Source: Myxococcales bacterium
Lineage (GTDB): Bacteria > Myxococcota > Polyangia > HGW-17 > SLPX01
Length of the DNA stretch: 34,324 nucleotides
Assembly (NCBI GenBank): GCA_007131745.1
Contig: SLPX01000143.1
Location: 1-34,324 of the forward strand
Reading direction: 5' to 3'
The notes beneath the pieces are model-generated. The model was not told the DNA's origin, made no database searches, and was given only the letters and a program-made list of their open reading frames with translations. Numbering within the stretch: the stretch's first letter is position 1; every line of letters starts with the position of its first letter. A program made the position numbers and the translations under genes. Shown piece by piece: positions 24,669-34,323 of this stretch.

Positions 24669-27149
24669 ATGGATGCATACAGCGAAAAAAGCAGCCGTCC
24701 CCGTCTCACCGCGGAAGAGCAAAAGTCACTATATCGAATAGCCGCTAAAATTCGGGAATTGAAAACATATGTAATCGAAGGAAACAAGGAGGGAGCAGAC
24801 CGGCTTGTCAACGGTTTTTCCACTCCATGTATTGTTTTGGATCATGATCGCGCCGTACGAAACTGGAACAAACCATGTGAAGAACTGACCGGTATTGCAA
24901 CAGGTGACGCAATCGGAACCCGGATTTCATGGCTGCTTTGCAATGGTATAGGTCAAAGAGCTTTGGCCGACCTCATCTTAGTGGAAGATCTTTTGAAAGA
25001 GATTCTTGCACCGTATCCACCCCAAGCGTTTAACGTAGCGCCCACTTGCATTCGGAAATCATCACATCCTGACTTGGATTGGGTTTCAGAGGTTTTTCTG
25101 CCCGGTGGAATGTACGAACCACTAAAGCCAAACGAATCGAGAAAGAGAAATGAAGGACAATGGATACGCACCATCGCAGCGCGCATTGTGAACAAAACCG
25201 GAAATGTCGTGGCCGCGGTGCAGACCATTGAGGACATCACCCTACAAAAAAGTACCCATGAAAAAAAACGCAGGTTGCGCAGACTATCGCAGATAGTTAC
25301 TCATTCCCGGCTGAACAGATTTGATCGGCCTTGGGAAAAGCAAAAATCAGCGTATGAAGACGAACTCAAGATCTGGGGGGAAATTTCCTCTTTATCCAGA
25401 CGACTTGCTCATGGTGAAACCTTTTACAAGGTGGATCAAGAAATTAAGGGAAGTCCGGCAAACCCCGGTGAAAAAACCCGTGCTTCAGACAACCGCTTTC
25501 CAGGTCTCCCGTCTGAGGAATCGGTCCCGGTTCGAAATAAAGTGTCTTATCATTCTTCCGGGTTCTCCGCTTTTTCCGATGAGTCTCAACTCTCTCCGGT
25601 TTCACGTTTTGCGGAACGTGTCGGCCTCGACTCGGAGGAGGATGAGTATGCAGAATTGATTCTTGAACAGGCCATGAAAACAACCGGTAGTTCGGGAGGA
25701 ACCCTGGTACGGTTCGATACTTCAAACGGCCGTAACCTTATTGCTGCAGGGGGCGGCGAACTCTGTGACGCGTTCTCTCCGCTCAGAATAGAATCTCTGC
25801 TGTTGGTTCCGGTTCTGCTCGACGGAGATCCGATCGGCCGGATTGTTTTGTTCGACGGTGTCGGGGATTACAATGAACGCAACATCGCGGTCATCGAACA
25901 CCTGGCTCATCTATACGCTTTGGCTCTAAACCGTCGCCGCTCCAGGCAAAACCAGGATGAACTGAACGAGCAACTTCACCTTGCGCAAAGAATGGATGCG
26001 ATCGGCCGATTGGCAGGAGGGGTCGCTCATGATTTCAATAATTTGCTCACCATTATTTCCGCGGGTTGTAGTTTGGTAAAAGACAAGATTCATGCCGGCG
26101 ATCCGCTGTTCGAAGATATTCATGAAATAGAAAACGCGACCAAAAGAGCCGCTGCCCTTACATCCCAGTTGCTTACCATCAGTCGACGGAAAGACATTGT
26201 TCCCGAAAGTTTGGATATCAACAGGCTCATTCGATCTACTGCTGAAATGATCCGGAAAATACTGGGAGGCGATATTCGATTCACCACCACCTTGTCGGCG
26301 GACCCCCAATATTGTCTGGCCGACCGTGGGCAGGTGGAACAGGTGATGTTAAACCTCGCGCTGAACGCTCGGGATGCAATGAAACGCGGCGGCAAGCTTT
26401 GCATCGAAACCTCCAACCTCGAGGCAAACGGTAAATGCGAATACCATCGACTGGGCTTGAAACCTGGAAAATACATAATGGTCACGGTTCGGGACAACGG
26501 CTGCGGCATGGACGCGGATACCCGGAAAAACATCTTCGAACCCTTTTTCACCACGAAAGCGGAAGGGCGAGGCACCGGGTTGGGCTTGTCGATGGTCTAT
26601 GGAATCATCAATCGACACAAAGGGCACATATGGGTGGAAAGCGAAACCGGCAAGGGAACCGCTTTTAAATTCTGCCTTCCGCAGGCTGAAACCCACTCCA
26701 GGAAACCTTCCACTACAACCGAACTTCCGAACGTGTTTTTGCCTCGCGGCAAGGAAACGGTTTTGCTTGTCGACGACGACGAACCGCTCAGGCAGATGAT
26801 GACCAAGGTGCTGGAAAAACTGGGTTACACCGTGTTGCAGGCCATGGACGGAATTGAAGCCGTAATGATGGCCTCCATGTACGGCAAGCCGATTGAACTG
26901 CTGATAACCGACGTTGTCATGCCCGGCGCGGGCGGCCGTCAATTGGCCGACTCATTGATCAAGGATTTCCCCGAAATGCGGGTGCTTTTCATGTCCGGTT
27001 ATTCCAACGAAGCCGTACTCGAAAGGGGCATTAATCAGGGAGGAATTCATTTCCTGAAAAAGCCATTTACTCCACGAACTCTTTCCTACACCGTCCGGAA
27101 GATAATGGACGATGAAAACAACGAGAACGAAGAACGCAGAGAAGATTAG
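24669..27149 (+). CDS. Soluble hybrid histidine kinase: PAS-GAF-HisKA-HATPase-REC
   Basis: The 826-aa protein lacks membrane segments. A PAS domain (about 48-195, [18 protein letters not shown]) is followed by a low-complexity linker, a GAF domain (about 320-425) and a HisKA domain with [11 protein letters not shown] (His454). The HATPase has LNARDAM, DNGCGMD and GRGTGLGLS, and a C-terminal REC domain carries Asp748 in [10 protein letters not shown] and Lys in FLKKPF. The VAHDFNN H-box places it with cytoplasmic hybrid kinases lacking a cognate DNA-binding regulator nearby. Its REC is paralogous to the stand-alone REC at 16835. ATG 24669 is preferred over 24663 because AGAAGG is then 7 nt upstream. 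It has its own UAS2/sigma54 promoter of the same build as the radical SAM operon, so it is probably a target of the regulator at 20022. Confidence 0.92.
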   Translation: MDAYSEKSSRPRLTAEEQKSLYRIAAKIRELKTYVIEGNKEGADRLVNGFSTPCIVLDHDRAVRNWNKPCEELTGIATGDAIGTRISWLLCNGIGQRALADLILVEDLLKEILAPYPPQAFNVAPTCIRKSSHPDLDWVSEVFLPGGMYEPLKPNESRKRNEGQWIRTIAARIVNKTGNVVAAVQTIEDITLQKSTHEKKRRLRRLSQIVTHSRLNRFDRPWEKQKSAYEDELKIWGEISSLSRRLAHGETFYKVDQEIKGSPANPGEKTRASDNRFPGLPSEESVPVRNKVSYHSSGFSAFSDESQLSPVSRFAERVGLDSEEDEYAELILEQAMKTTGSSGGTLVRFDTSNGRNLIAAGGGELCDAFSPLRIESLLLVPVLLDGDPIGRIVLFDGVGDYNERNIAVIEHLAHLYALALNRRRSRQNQDELNEQLHLAQRMDAIGRLAGGVAHDFNNLLTIISAGCSLVKDKIHAGDPLFEDIHEIENATKRAAALTSQLLTISRRKDIVPESLDINRLIRSTAEMIRKILGGDIRFTTTLSADPQYCLADRGQVEQVMLNLALNARDAMKRGGKLCIETSNLEANGKCEYHRLGLKPGKYIMVTVRDNGCGMDADTRKNIFEPFFTTKAEGRGTGLGLSMVYGIINRHKGHIWVESETGKGTAFKFCLPQAETHSRKPSTTTELPNVFLPRGKETVLLVDDDEPLRQMMTKVLEKLGYTVLQAMDGIEAVMMASMYGKPIELLITDVVMPGAGGRQLADSLIKDFPEMRVLFMSGYSNEAVLERGINQGGIHFLKKPFTPRTLSYTVRKIMDDENNENEERRED

Positions 27150-27163
27150 CGTGCACTCCTTGC

Positions 27164-27550
27164 TCAGGAGTTTGCCAGATGGGAACGAAAAACATCACGA
27201 TATTTTTCATATACCGTCTTTTTTGCTTCTACCCTGGTGAGATCATACTTGTCGGCGTAATAATCGGTTATTTCGTCGAATAGTTCACGTCTCAAAAATC
27301 CGATCTGAGAAAGATCCCGCTTGGTGGGGATGCGGACACAAAGAGTCGCTCCGCAAAAGCAATTTCTCAATTCGAAATAATGCGAGGGATCCTCTTCATC
27401 AGGCATGTTTCCTTCCGGATACGCAGGGTTGTTTCGCAAAACAGACGTGTTTCGTTCGTATTCCGATCTGTCGAAAAACCTCTTTCCGCAAACATCGCAT
27501 TTTTTGTAGGTTTCTTTTTTCGCGCGTTGGGTGACAAAACCTTTTTTCAT
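27164..27550 (-). CDS. Small zinc-ribbon protein, unrecognised
   Basis: The 128-aa protein has a CDVCGKRF pair in the N-terminal third and NCFCGATLC in the middle, four or more Cys that could bind one Zn2+, followed by a charged helical C-terminus. It has no signal peptide or membrane segment. I do not recognise the family. It is convergent with the hybrid kinase gene (14 nt between stops), and a 6-bp stem-loop (ACTCCT / AGGAGT, 27155-27171) covers that junction. ATG 27550 is used; its ribosome binding site is weak. Confidence 0.7.
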   Translation of the reverse strand: MKKGFVTQRAKKETYKKCDVCGKRFFDRSEYERNTSVLRNNPAYPEGNMPDEEDPSHYFELRNCFCGATLCVRIPTKRDLSQIGFLRRELFDEITDYYADKYDLTRVEAKKTVYEKYRDVFRSHLANS

Positions 27551-27903
27551 CGTCGCTTTCTCGTTGGCACCGGTGGATCAAAAAACCATTCTCTCATCAC
27601 CTTCACATTCCCATCATTTTTCCGTAGCTTGCCTCAAGCTTTTTGCGAAATACAACAATATTCACAATAACCCAAAAGAGATTACAATGGCAATGGAAAA
27701 GATTTAGCGTTGCTGTAAATCGCAATAACCACATTAATCACACTAGTCACAAAATGCTTGCTTCGATCAGGTCTGACTCGAAATACCGACTCATCCCTCC
27801 TTTGTCACAAGCCGAGCAATAGTCATGCCGGCCGTAGGGGAAAAGCGCGCCCGGACCGGTGACTGTTTTGCGAGGAAAACCACAGCCGGCCTGCATTTTT
27901 TGC
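27551..27903. other. Intergenic region between two minus-strand genes
   Basis: These 353 nt carry the presumed promoter of the zinc-ribbon gene and the 3' flank of plsY. A short stem-loop followed by four T (AGCTTG-CCT-CAAGCT, 27626-27644) reads as a weak plus-strand terminator but has no obvious plus-strand gene to end. No gene or operator palindrome is supported. Confidence 0.4.
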
Positions 27904-28527
27904 TCAGGATTCTTCTTGTTTTTTGGATGTTTTAGATTTCATTCGGTCGGCCCGGTGGCGCGATATGTTTCCCCGGTGAGCCCAGACAATAAGCCCGAAC
28001 GTAGCCGCTGCGCCGACCGTAGCCGTGACGTTGAATTCCCCGTAATAAGCCCCCCCGCCGGCCAGGATCGCGATCATGAAAAAAGAAGCGATGTACGGGA
28101 TGCGAATCACTCCGAATACCAGTACCCAGCAAGCGGCGGAAATCGCGGCTGCAACCGGTGCGGTCACAGCGCAAAAACCCAGGTAGGCGGCCACGCCCTT
28201 ACCCCCCTTGAACCCGTGAAACAAAGGAAACCGGTTGCCGAGGATCAGTGCAAGACCCACGATCGGGGCCAAGTGGGGTTCCTTGAAGTACAACGCGGCG
28301 AGCCCGACCGCCGCGGCTCTTCCCACGTCCAGGATGAGTACGACCACTGCATAGCCGGGGCCCATGACCCGGTAGACATTCACCACGCCCGGGTTTCCGC
28401 TGTGTTTTTTCCGGAGATCTTCGGTTTTGGTGAGGTGTGCAACAAGGATGGCGAAATTAACCGACCCGGCAAGGTATGCCGCCGCGGGAATCAGGAAAAG
28501 TGCCGGATGTGAATTCAAAAATTCCAA
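27904..28527 (-). CDS. plsY: Glycerol-3-phosphate acyltransferase PlsY (divergent)
   Basis: The 207-aa polytopic membrane protein matches PlsY, which transfers the acyl group of acyl-phosphate to sn-glycerol 3-phosphate, the first step of phospholipid synthesis. Motif 1 is GSVNFAILVAHL. Motif 2 appears as SGNPGVVNVYR (the usual reading is GSGNxGxTN), and motif 3 as GNRFPLFHGFKGGKGVA (usually GHxxPxFxxFKGGKGVA). LDVGRA replaces the common LDxxKG. Length and five-TM pattern are typical. The substitutions suggest a divergent second copy, but the glycine-rich core is kept. TTG 28527 is the start, with GGAGG 6 nt upstream. Confidence 0.85.
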   Translation of the reverse strand: MEFLNSHPALFLIPAAAYLAGSVNFAILVAHLTKTEDLRKKHSGNPGVVNVYRVMGPGYAVVVLILDVGRAAAVGLAALYFKEPHLAPIVGLALILGNRFPLFHGFKGGKGVAAYLGFCAVTAPVAAAISAACWVLVFGVIRIPYIASFFMIAILAGGGAYYGEFNVTATVGAAATFGLIVWAHRGNISRHRADRMKSKTSKKQEES

Positions 28528-28613
28528 CAGTCCTCCACTGCGGGTGTTCAGTGGTGTTCCTGTTTGAACTATCCGAGGGTGATTTTCATGTCAAGCAGCG
28601 TTGTTTTCGTCCC

Positions 28614-28709
28614 TTATTCCCTGGAAGGGGTCTGTCCGAAATTGACGGTTGCCACGAAAATGCCCACGGTTACAAGCATTACCAGGATGTTTCCACAGAA
28701 AGCAATCAT
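28614..28709 (-). CDS. Possible 31-aa single-TM small membrane protein
   Basis: A 31-codon frame from ATG 28709 has AAGGGAG 7 nt upstream, a strong ribosome binding site. The product is one hydrophobic segment (ILVMLVTVGIFVATV) with a short polar tail, typical of small membrane proteins. The frame also extends further upstream, but without a ribosome binding site. It lies in the 412-nt gap upstream of plsY on the same strand. Function unknown. Confidence 0.45.
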   Translation of the reverse strand: MIAFCGNILVMLVTVGIFVATVNFGQTPSRE

Positions 28710-28939
28710 CTTGGACTCCCTTTTACGCACGTACGGTTCCGGCGGACCCGGGTTAAGACGTGCAGTGTTTAGAGGCTGAAGCGTTTCAAGTTTGCCTTCA
28801 GGAAGAAGATACCACACTGTATGCAATGTAGCAAATTATCTTACACTGTGTGATGCGATTGCTCTGCATGGTGTAATCTGAGAGGTTCTCGGGATGCAGA
28901 TGATTCGAAATTTCAATACCGCTCATCAGGACCGGATCA

Positions 28940-29728
28940 TCAGGACCTGAGGTTTATGTACATGACGAGGCCGATCAGGGAAAATCCCAGTAGAAGCGAG
29001 AATGTTATGATTATCGGAACCGCATAACGCTGCCAGGTAGTCGTTGCATCCTGGATTGCATCTGCGGTCGGACCGTAAGTGTTCATCCGGTGCTTCATGA
29101 TATGATGGTGCTTTTTTTGGAAGTGCGCGTGAATCAAGGGGAGCGGCAGAAGACTTTCGGTCGCGCAATGAGAGCACTTTGTAGCCACATCGGAGTGGTC
29201 TCCCGGTCGAAGCCGCGCGCCGCATGCCGAGCAATCGGCCACCAGGTGACCTTTTTCCAGGTAAGAGACGGTCATCGGAAGGGTTGCGAAACGCAGTTTC
29301 TTGGACCTGTTTAATACAACCATCCACGCAACGGGAATGATGATTCCCGGTAACATCATGACGGTCACGATCATAAACATGAGCTTTCTTGCAGGATCTA
29401 TGCTCTCCCCCGAAGCAAGTCCGAGATTATGATATTGAATCGCTATCATCAAGGCGGCGACCCCGACAACGAAAAGGAGTAACACCCCAACGAAGATCAT
29501 TTGAACATTGGATGACTTGTGCAGATTCTCTTCCATCTCCTGCAAGGTTTCTTCGATATATTCGTTCATGGCCGATTCCCGGGCCATAGCGTCCCGGACA
29601 TGCGGGGGCAGGGGTTGCGAGTTTCCGCAGTATACGCACTTGGCATTGTTTCCGGATAGCAAGGGCATGGGCGCGCCGCAGCATTCGCATGTCACCCGCA
29701 AGGATTCGTCTCGTGGTTTCTTGTTCAT
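28940..29728 (-). CDS. Membrane protein with two zinc ribbons, unrecognised
   Basis: The 262-aa protein has an N-terminal ribbon (CECCGAP ... CVYCG, residues 14-34), a charged helix, two membrane segments (about 79-100 and 116-140), a second ribbon (CSACGARL ... CSHCA, about 165-190) and a C-terminal membrane segment (about 235-258). The zinc ribbons would face the cytoplasm on opposite sides of a membrane hairpin. I do not recognise the family. The ATG at 29728 has GAGGAAGG 5 nt upstream. Confidence 0.75.
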   Translation of the reverse strand: MNKKPRDESLRVTCECCGAPMPLLSGNNAKCVYCGNSQPLPPHVRDAMARESAMNEYIEETLQEMEENLHKSSNVQMIFVGVLLLFVVGVAALMIAIQYHNLGLASGESIDPARKLMFMIVTVMMLPGIIIPVAWMVVLNRSKKLRFATLPMTVSYLEKGHLVADCSACGARLRPGDHSDVATKCSHCATESLLPLPLIHAHFQKKHHHIMKHRMNTYGPTADAIQDATTTWQRYAVPIIITFSLLLGFSLIGLVMYINLRS

Positions 29729-29968
29729 TTATCCTTCCTCAAAAAGAAAAGAGACAATTAGATTTAGCAGCTGTATGTTACAAAAGAGCTGCAGATATTT
29801 TCTTGGAACTCGTAATATATCGAGCTTTATTTAAGGCTGAAAGTTATTTGTCAGTGCGGCTCCATTGTTGACCCTTTTTTCCAGGGTGCAGTAGGCCGAT
29901 AAACCAGAAGAGGTAATCGGTTGCCGAGCAAATGTAAAATATGCGAGAAGAAGGAGATACTTATCTAA

Positions 29969-30628
29969 ATGAAAAACCAGGATAATCGCACCGTTCGACT
30001 TTTGTCTCTAACCAGTCTTACCTTGGCTGTATCCGTCCTGTTCATTGGTACAGGCTCAATCAAGCTTTACGGATGCGTACCCAACAAAGTTCCTGCTGAG
30101 CCTCGAGAGAAAAACGAAAAAACAGCTTGCAGAGAAAGGGAGGACACCCATGACAAGGGAAACAACGTAAGGACGGATGAAACCGACCCAAATGAAAATG
30201 CAGTAGAAGCAATCTGCAAACTCCCCGAAGGAAGAGAGCGGCTGGAGTTCGCCGAATGGACCGCGCCGGATGATTGTTTCCCACGGCCGTATGGAGGTCT
30301 ATTCGAAATCACTGATGAAGAGTCTTTCAAGCGGTGGTTTATCTGCCAAAAACCGAAAGAGACGTCCGTGGATTTCGAAAAACACAGGATTCTGGTGTTT
30401 CTAGCGTCCGGAAATCCGAACATTTCGATTATGGGTTTTACCAAGAATGAGGACAAGAACGAGATTACCCTTCATGTACTGGATCCCATCTATTGCGGAC
30501 GCGCCAACCCTACGATGATTCGATTCCGTAAGTACTTCAAGGTTCCGAAAGGCACTCCGGCGGTGAGCTTGGAAACATGCAGGCCTCAAACAAGGTGCCC
30601 CGGCGGAGAACGTGACACACGCCCATAG
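29969..30628 (+). CDS. Lipoprotein with C-terminal beta domain (PrcB-like at best)
   Basis: The 219-aa protein has a basic N-terminus, a hydrophobic stretch and the lipobox KLYGC (Cys near residue 36), then a charged low-complexity linker to about residue 75. The C-terminal 140 residues hold a compact domain with DFEKHRILVFLASGNPNISIMGF and ITLHVLDP. This pattern is reminiscent of the PrcB C-terminal domain, in which a hydrophobic strand precedes a G-rich turn, but the match is weak. ATG 29969 follows AAGGAGA (29951-29957). It converges on the next gene, with a short hairpin at 30654-30670 in between. Confidence 0.7.
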   Translation: MKNQDNRTVRLLSLTSLTLAVSVLFIGTGSIKLYGCVPNKVPAEPREKNEKTACREREDTHDKGNNVRTDETDPNENAVEAICKLPEGRERLEFAEWTAPDDCFPRPYGGLFEITDEESFKRWFICQKPKETSVDFEKHRILVFLASGNPNISIMGFTKNEDKNEITLHVLDPIYCGRANPTMIRFRKYFKVPKGTPAVSLETCRPQTRCPGGERDTRP

Positions 30629-30659
30629 AGGCGTTCATTCCGACCTTATGGTTTGAGTT

Positions 30660-31790
30660 TTATAAACTCACCCTCCAACCGCCTTCCAGCCAACCGCCGC
30701 CGGTCAGCCATCCGTCGGGCGTATCTTCTTCTATGTCTTCCACTTGGGTTATGACACCTTTTTCGAATGATACGATCAATCTGCCGTTGTTATGCGCTTT
30801 GCCCGAAGGGGCGATCCATCCTGCGCCGAGTTGGGAGAACTCTTCACCCGGTTCGGGGGATCGTTTTTCAGGATCGCGCGCGTCGAAAAACTTCTTTGTT
30901 TTCGGATCGTAGAGCTGCATGGTGAAGTAGCAACCATCTCCGCAACTGTGTGAAGTCAATACGTTCCAGTATTTTGTTCCAGGTATCGCGGAGACTTCGC
31001 CGCACATGTCCGGATCTTCGCAATCAGAGGTGTCGATGTCGATTTTGTCCGGGGTTTCAGTCTGTGGAACCGGAGGCTGAACAGCTCGGTCTCCGGCGCG
31101 GGCGTAAAGAGAAGCCAACCTTTCAGGATCCGCAAACACAAGGGATTTGGCTTTCTCTTTAAGAGAGTCCGCCCGGTCGGTGAAGTAGAAGTTTCCCTCT
31201 CCGACTTCCAGTTTCACTTTTCCGTCTTCGAACCGGATTTCGTACGCAACGGCAAAATTCTCGTGTCCGCCGGTGATGCGAACTTTTTCATGGACGATGT
31301 CGATCGGAGCGCCTGGAAAAGATGCAAAAACGGTCTCGGGGTTGCCGGGGCCGTCCAGATCTATGAGTTCGAGAGTCCACTCTCCACCGGCCGGCCGGAC
31401 CATCCAGATCACCCGCAACTTGTTGTCTACCACCGACCACGAAACCGGACCGTCATAAATCCTGTACTTGGCTTTGCCGTCGATTGAAACCGCCCACAGC
31501 CCGGTTTTTCCGCCCAGAACCGCGACATCTCCGGAAAGTCCGGGGGTGTTGCGAATGGTTCTGATCAGAGTTCCATCAACGGCCTCTTGTGAGCGCTGTT
31601 GCGTGTCAAAGGTCGGTTTTGATACATGTTCATTTGCATGCTTGGCCGTGCAACCTATCGAGGGTGGTAAAACCACCACAGAAAGTGTTGCAAATGCCAT
31701 TAGGGCCGACTCAAAAATAAGTTGCCGGGAGCGATCACCTTTTGTTCTTGGTGGATAGTTTGAATTTGATGTCCAAAGAGTTCTTGTCAT
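30660..31790 (-). CDS. Lipoprotein, unrecognised, downstream of the TonB receptor
   Basis: The 376-aa protein starts at ATG 31790, just after the GAAAGAAAG of a plausible ribosome binding site; a GTG at 31844 in the same frame would overlap the receptor gene. A long n-region and hydrophobic stretch end in PSIGC (lipobox Cys near residue 47). The rest is beta-rich and includes EWTLELIDLDGPG, CEDPDMCGE and CGDGCYF, the last two probably disulfide-linked. It is on the same strand as the TonB-dependent receptor and 44 nt downstream, so it may be co-transcribed and work at the cell surface with it. Function unknown. Confidence 0.7.
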   Translation of the reverse strand: MTRTLWTSNSNYPPRTKGDRSRQLIFESALMAFATLSVVVLPPSIGCTAKHANEHVSKPTFDTQQRSQEAVDGTLIRTIRNTPGLSGDVAVLGGKTGLWAVSIDGKAKYRIYDGPVSWSVVDNKLRVIWMVRPAGGEWTLELIDLDGPGNPETVFASFPGAPIDIVHEKVRITGGHENFAVAYEIRFEDGKVKLEVGEGNFYFTDRADSLKEKAKSLVFADPERLASLYARAGDRAVQPPVPQTETPDKIDIDTSDCEDPDMCGEVSAIPGTKYWNVLTSHSCGDGCYFTMQLYDPKTKKFFDARDPEKRSPEPGEEFSQLGAGWIAPSGKAHNNGRLIVSFEKGVITQVEDIEEDTPDGWLTGGGWLEGGWRVSL

Positions 31791-31833
31791 GGTTTTGGAT
31801 TCTTTCTTTCTGATGTGGAAAAGAGTTTGTGTT

Positions 31834-34323
31834 TTAGAATTCACCTTTTATTCCGATGGAGGGAATGATGGGCAGGCCGGGGATCCATCGGCGCTGGGTG
31901 AAGTTGAAATTATAATCCGCGAATTCAGGGTTTTTCCTGTTGTAGACGTTTTGTATGTCCAGGTACGCGCTGAGTCTCCAGGTCTTGAAGATCCACCTTC
32001 TGTCCACCCGTACGTCAAGCTGGTGAAAATGTGGGACCCTTCCTAAATTCATGAACGAAGGAATCCTCATGTAAGCATCCGCGTCCGCGTCGTATATGCC
32101 GCCGGTGATTGGACTGGTAGGAAGGCCGGTGGCGTACCTGAACCGCACTCCGGCTTCCCAGTTGCCCTTGAACATGACGGTGAGAATCATGGTCAACAGG
32201 TGGGTCTGGTCCCAGTCGAACAGAGTGTATTCGCCGGTGGGAGCGCCGGGAGGCAAGAGGGTCGTTTCGTGTATCGAGGGATCTTCTTTTCGTTCCGAAC
32301 GCATCAGCGTGTACGCTGCCCAGCCGAAACATCTTTGAACTCCGGGAATCGCGGGACACCAGCCGGCGAGAGGTTTTTTTACGAGCAATTCCAAGCCGTA
32401 GATTCGTCCTGTGCCCGCGTTGGCCTTGTTTTCCGGTCGCAGTTCGCCGTCTTCGATGATAACGTCATAGGTCCTGGACACCAGGTTGTTGAGGTGCTTG
32501 TAAAACCCGGTGACGTTTATTTCCACGTTGCCCGGCGCTCTCCACTCGACCCCGCCGGAAGTGTGCAGGCCGCGCTCATAGCCGAGCCTGGAACTGCCGC
32601 CCAGGATCGTCAGGAGATCCGTGATCTGTGGAGGTTGGTGGAATAGGCCCACTCCGAATTTGAGATCCACGTCCTTGTGGACCGTCACGGTCGATGTTAT
32701 TCGGGGGTCGAAGCTGTAACCCGAAAAGCCGAGAGCGCTGTAGTAATCCAGCCGAAGTCCGGGTGTCATGGTCAGGATCTTGTTTGGTCTCCAAACGCCT
32801 TCTAAGTAAAGTGCCTGGGAATACGCGCCGGACGATGTGGTGATTTCGTTGATGTCGCGGCCGCCGATGGGACGCAATTCCTGATCTCTCGCCGCGTCCG
32901 GGATGGCTGCTTTAGCGCGGGCCCATGCATAATACCCGTCTATTCCAAGGCTTATGTTGAGTTCTCTGCCGAAACGCCGGGTGACCTCGGCCCGCCAGTA
33001 CGTGTTTGCGATGCCGAGAGTCAGGCCGAACGAGCCGTCCCCCAGTGATCCGCCGATTTGTTGGTAACCTGAAGAAAGCGATCCCTCCAGAGTATAGTCG
33101 CCCATGCGTTTTCGGTAGAGAGCCATCGCCCGGTGAAAAAACACTGCCAGGTTGCCGCCCTGCGCGGTGGGTGAAAGCGCGGACGGCTCTCGGAACAGGA
33201 ACTTGAGACGATCGTCGCTTCCAAGAAAAAGCACTTTCAGATCTCCCCCGAGCAAGGGGTAATCCAGCATCGCCTGGTAATCATAGTACGCGGGCGCGGT
33301 CCTGAACCCAATGGGCAAGTCGTCCAGCGGAAGCGCGCTCAGGATGACGTCGATGTAGCTGCGCCTGGCTGAAAGAGCGAAGGAACCTTTTCCTACCGGG
33401 CCTTCCAGGAGAACACCTACATCCCAGATGTCGATATCCACGTAGCCGTGCCAGTTTTTTTTAGCGGTTCTGGTCTGGACGTCTATGATTCCTCCGATAG
33501 CGCCTCCGTGGCGAACGGAGAAGTTGCCGGGTATGAATTCGATTTGTCTCAATATGTTGGAGTTGATCACCGAGGTCAGAGCGCCGAAATGAAAAAGGAT
33601 GGGTATGGGGTGGCCGTGCAGCAGAACGCTTGTGTCACCGGGCGCGGAGCCGCGAACCACGAGCAAACCTGCGCTGAAGGGGGCTCTTGCAACGCCGGGC
33701 AGGTTTTGCACCGCTTTTAACGCGTCGCCTTGTGTTCCCGGAATGCGTTGGATTTCAGGAAGGGCTACAACATGTCTGCTTACTTCTTCGCGTTGCGCTC
33801 TCCCCGTGACCACTGTTTCATATGCGTCGTATGATACTCGTTCCAGGAAATAGCGTACGCTCAGCCGGCTGCCCGGCTGAATTTTTTCACCTGTTTCAAA
33901 GTCCCTGTGGTTCGGGGTTCTTACCTGGACCTTGTAGTCACCGGGGCGTAACTCTTCGAACACGCACCGGCCTTTTTCATCGGAGTATGTTTGGGCTGCT
34001 GTTTCCTGTTTTTCATCGGAGACGAACAACGCTACGCAAAAAGCGTCCACCAGGGGCGTGCGGGTTCCCCGCTCCAGAATGGCTGCACTGAGCCTGGTTT
34101 CCCAGACAACCTTTTTTTCCTCTTCTATCTCTTCTATTTCTTCTATCTCTTCCTTTTCTTCTTCTATTTCTTTTTTCTCTTTTTCCGGTTTCTCTTTCTC
34201 GAGTTCTTCAGGATCCGCGTCTTTTTCCGGTTGTACTTTTTCAGCGGGTGTTTTTTTTTCCCTGGGTTCTTTTTTCAGGGTAAATGGATAGACAACCGCT
34301 ATTTTTACGGGAACCGGGTTTCC
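31834..34323 (-). CDS. TonB-dependent receptor with an N-terminal TonB C-terminal-domain remnant (5' end outside window)
   Basis: The frame is open to the right window edge, so the gene starts outside. Its first visible residues, PVPVKIAVVYPFTL, match the end of a TonB C-terminal domain (PVxVxVxxxFxL). A Glu-rich linker follows (34094-34190, long runs of EIEE). A carboxypeptidase-regulatory-like beta domain (GRCVFEELRPGDYKVQV) precedes the plug domain (LKAVQNLPGVARAP, VVRGSAPGDT, VLLHGHPIP, RHGGAIGGIIDV) and an outer-membrane beta-barrel that ends in a C-terminal Phe (IGIKGEF). TonB plus receptor in one chain has precedents in Myxococcota-type genomes. It should import an iron complex or other large substrate, which cannot be told from sequence. 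Confidence 0.88.
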   Translation of the reverse strand, partial: GNPVPVKIAVVYPFTLKKEPREKKTPAEKVQPEKDADPEELEKEKPEKEKKEIEEEKEEIEEIEEIEEEKKVVWETRLSAAILERGTRTPLVDAFCVALFVSDEKQETAAQTYSDEKGRCVFEELRPGDYKVQVRTPNHRDFETGEKIQPGSRLSVRYFLERVSYDAYETVVTGRAQREEVSRHVVALPEIQRIPGTQGDALKAVQNLPGVARAPFSAGLLVVRGSAPGDTSVLLHGHPIPILFHFGALTSVINSNILRQIEFIPGNFSVRHGGAIGGIIDVQTRTAKKNWHGYVDIDIWDVGVLLEGPVGKGSFALSARRSYIDVILSALPLDDLPIGFRTAPAYYDYQAMLDYPLLGGDLKVLFLGSDDRLKFLFREPSALSPTAQGGNLAVFFHRAMALYRKRMGDYTLEGSLSSGYQQIGGSLGDGSFGLTLGIANTYWRAEVTRRFGRELNISLGIDGYYAWARAKAAIPDAARDQELRPIGGRDINEITTSSGAYSQALYLEGVWRPNKILTMTPGLRLDYYSALGFSGYSFDPRITSTVTVHKDVDLKFGVGLFHQPPQITDLLTILGGSSRLGYERGLHTSGGVEWRAPGNVEINVTGFYKHLNNLVSRTYDVIIEDGELRPENKANAGTGRIYGLELLVKKPLAGWCPAIPGVQRCFGWAAYTLMRSERKEDPSIHETTLLPPGAPTGEYTLFDWDQTHLLTMILTVMFKGNWEAGVRFRYATGLPTSPITGGIYDADADAYMRIPSFMNLGRVPHFHQLDVRVDRRWIFKTWRLSAYLDIQNVYNRKNPEFADYNFNFTQRRWIPGLPIIPSIGIKGEF

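Noticed and set aside
27859..28512. Plus-strand 217-codon frame opposite plsY
   Set aside because: It is antisense to a gene with clear PlsY motifs, has no family resemblance and is a codon-bias shadow.
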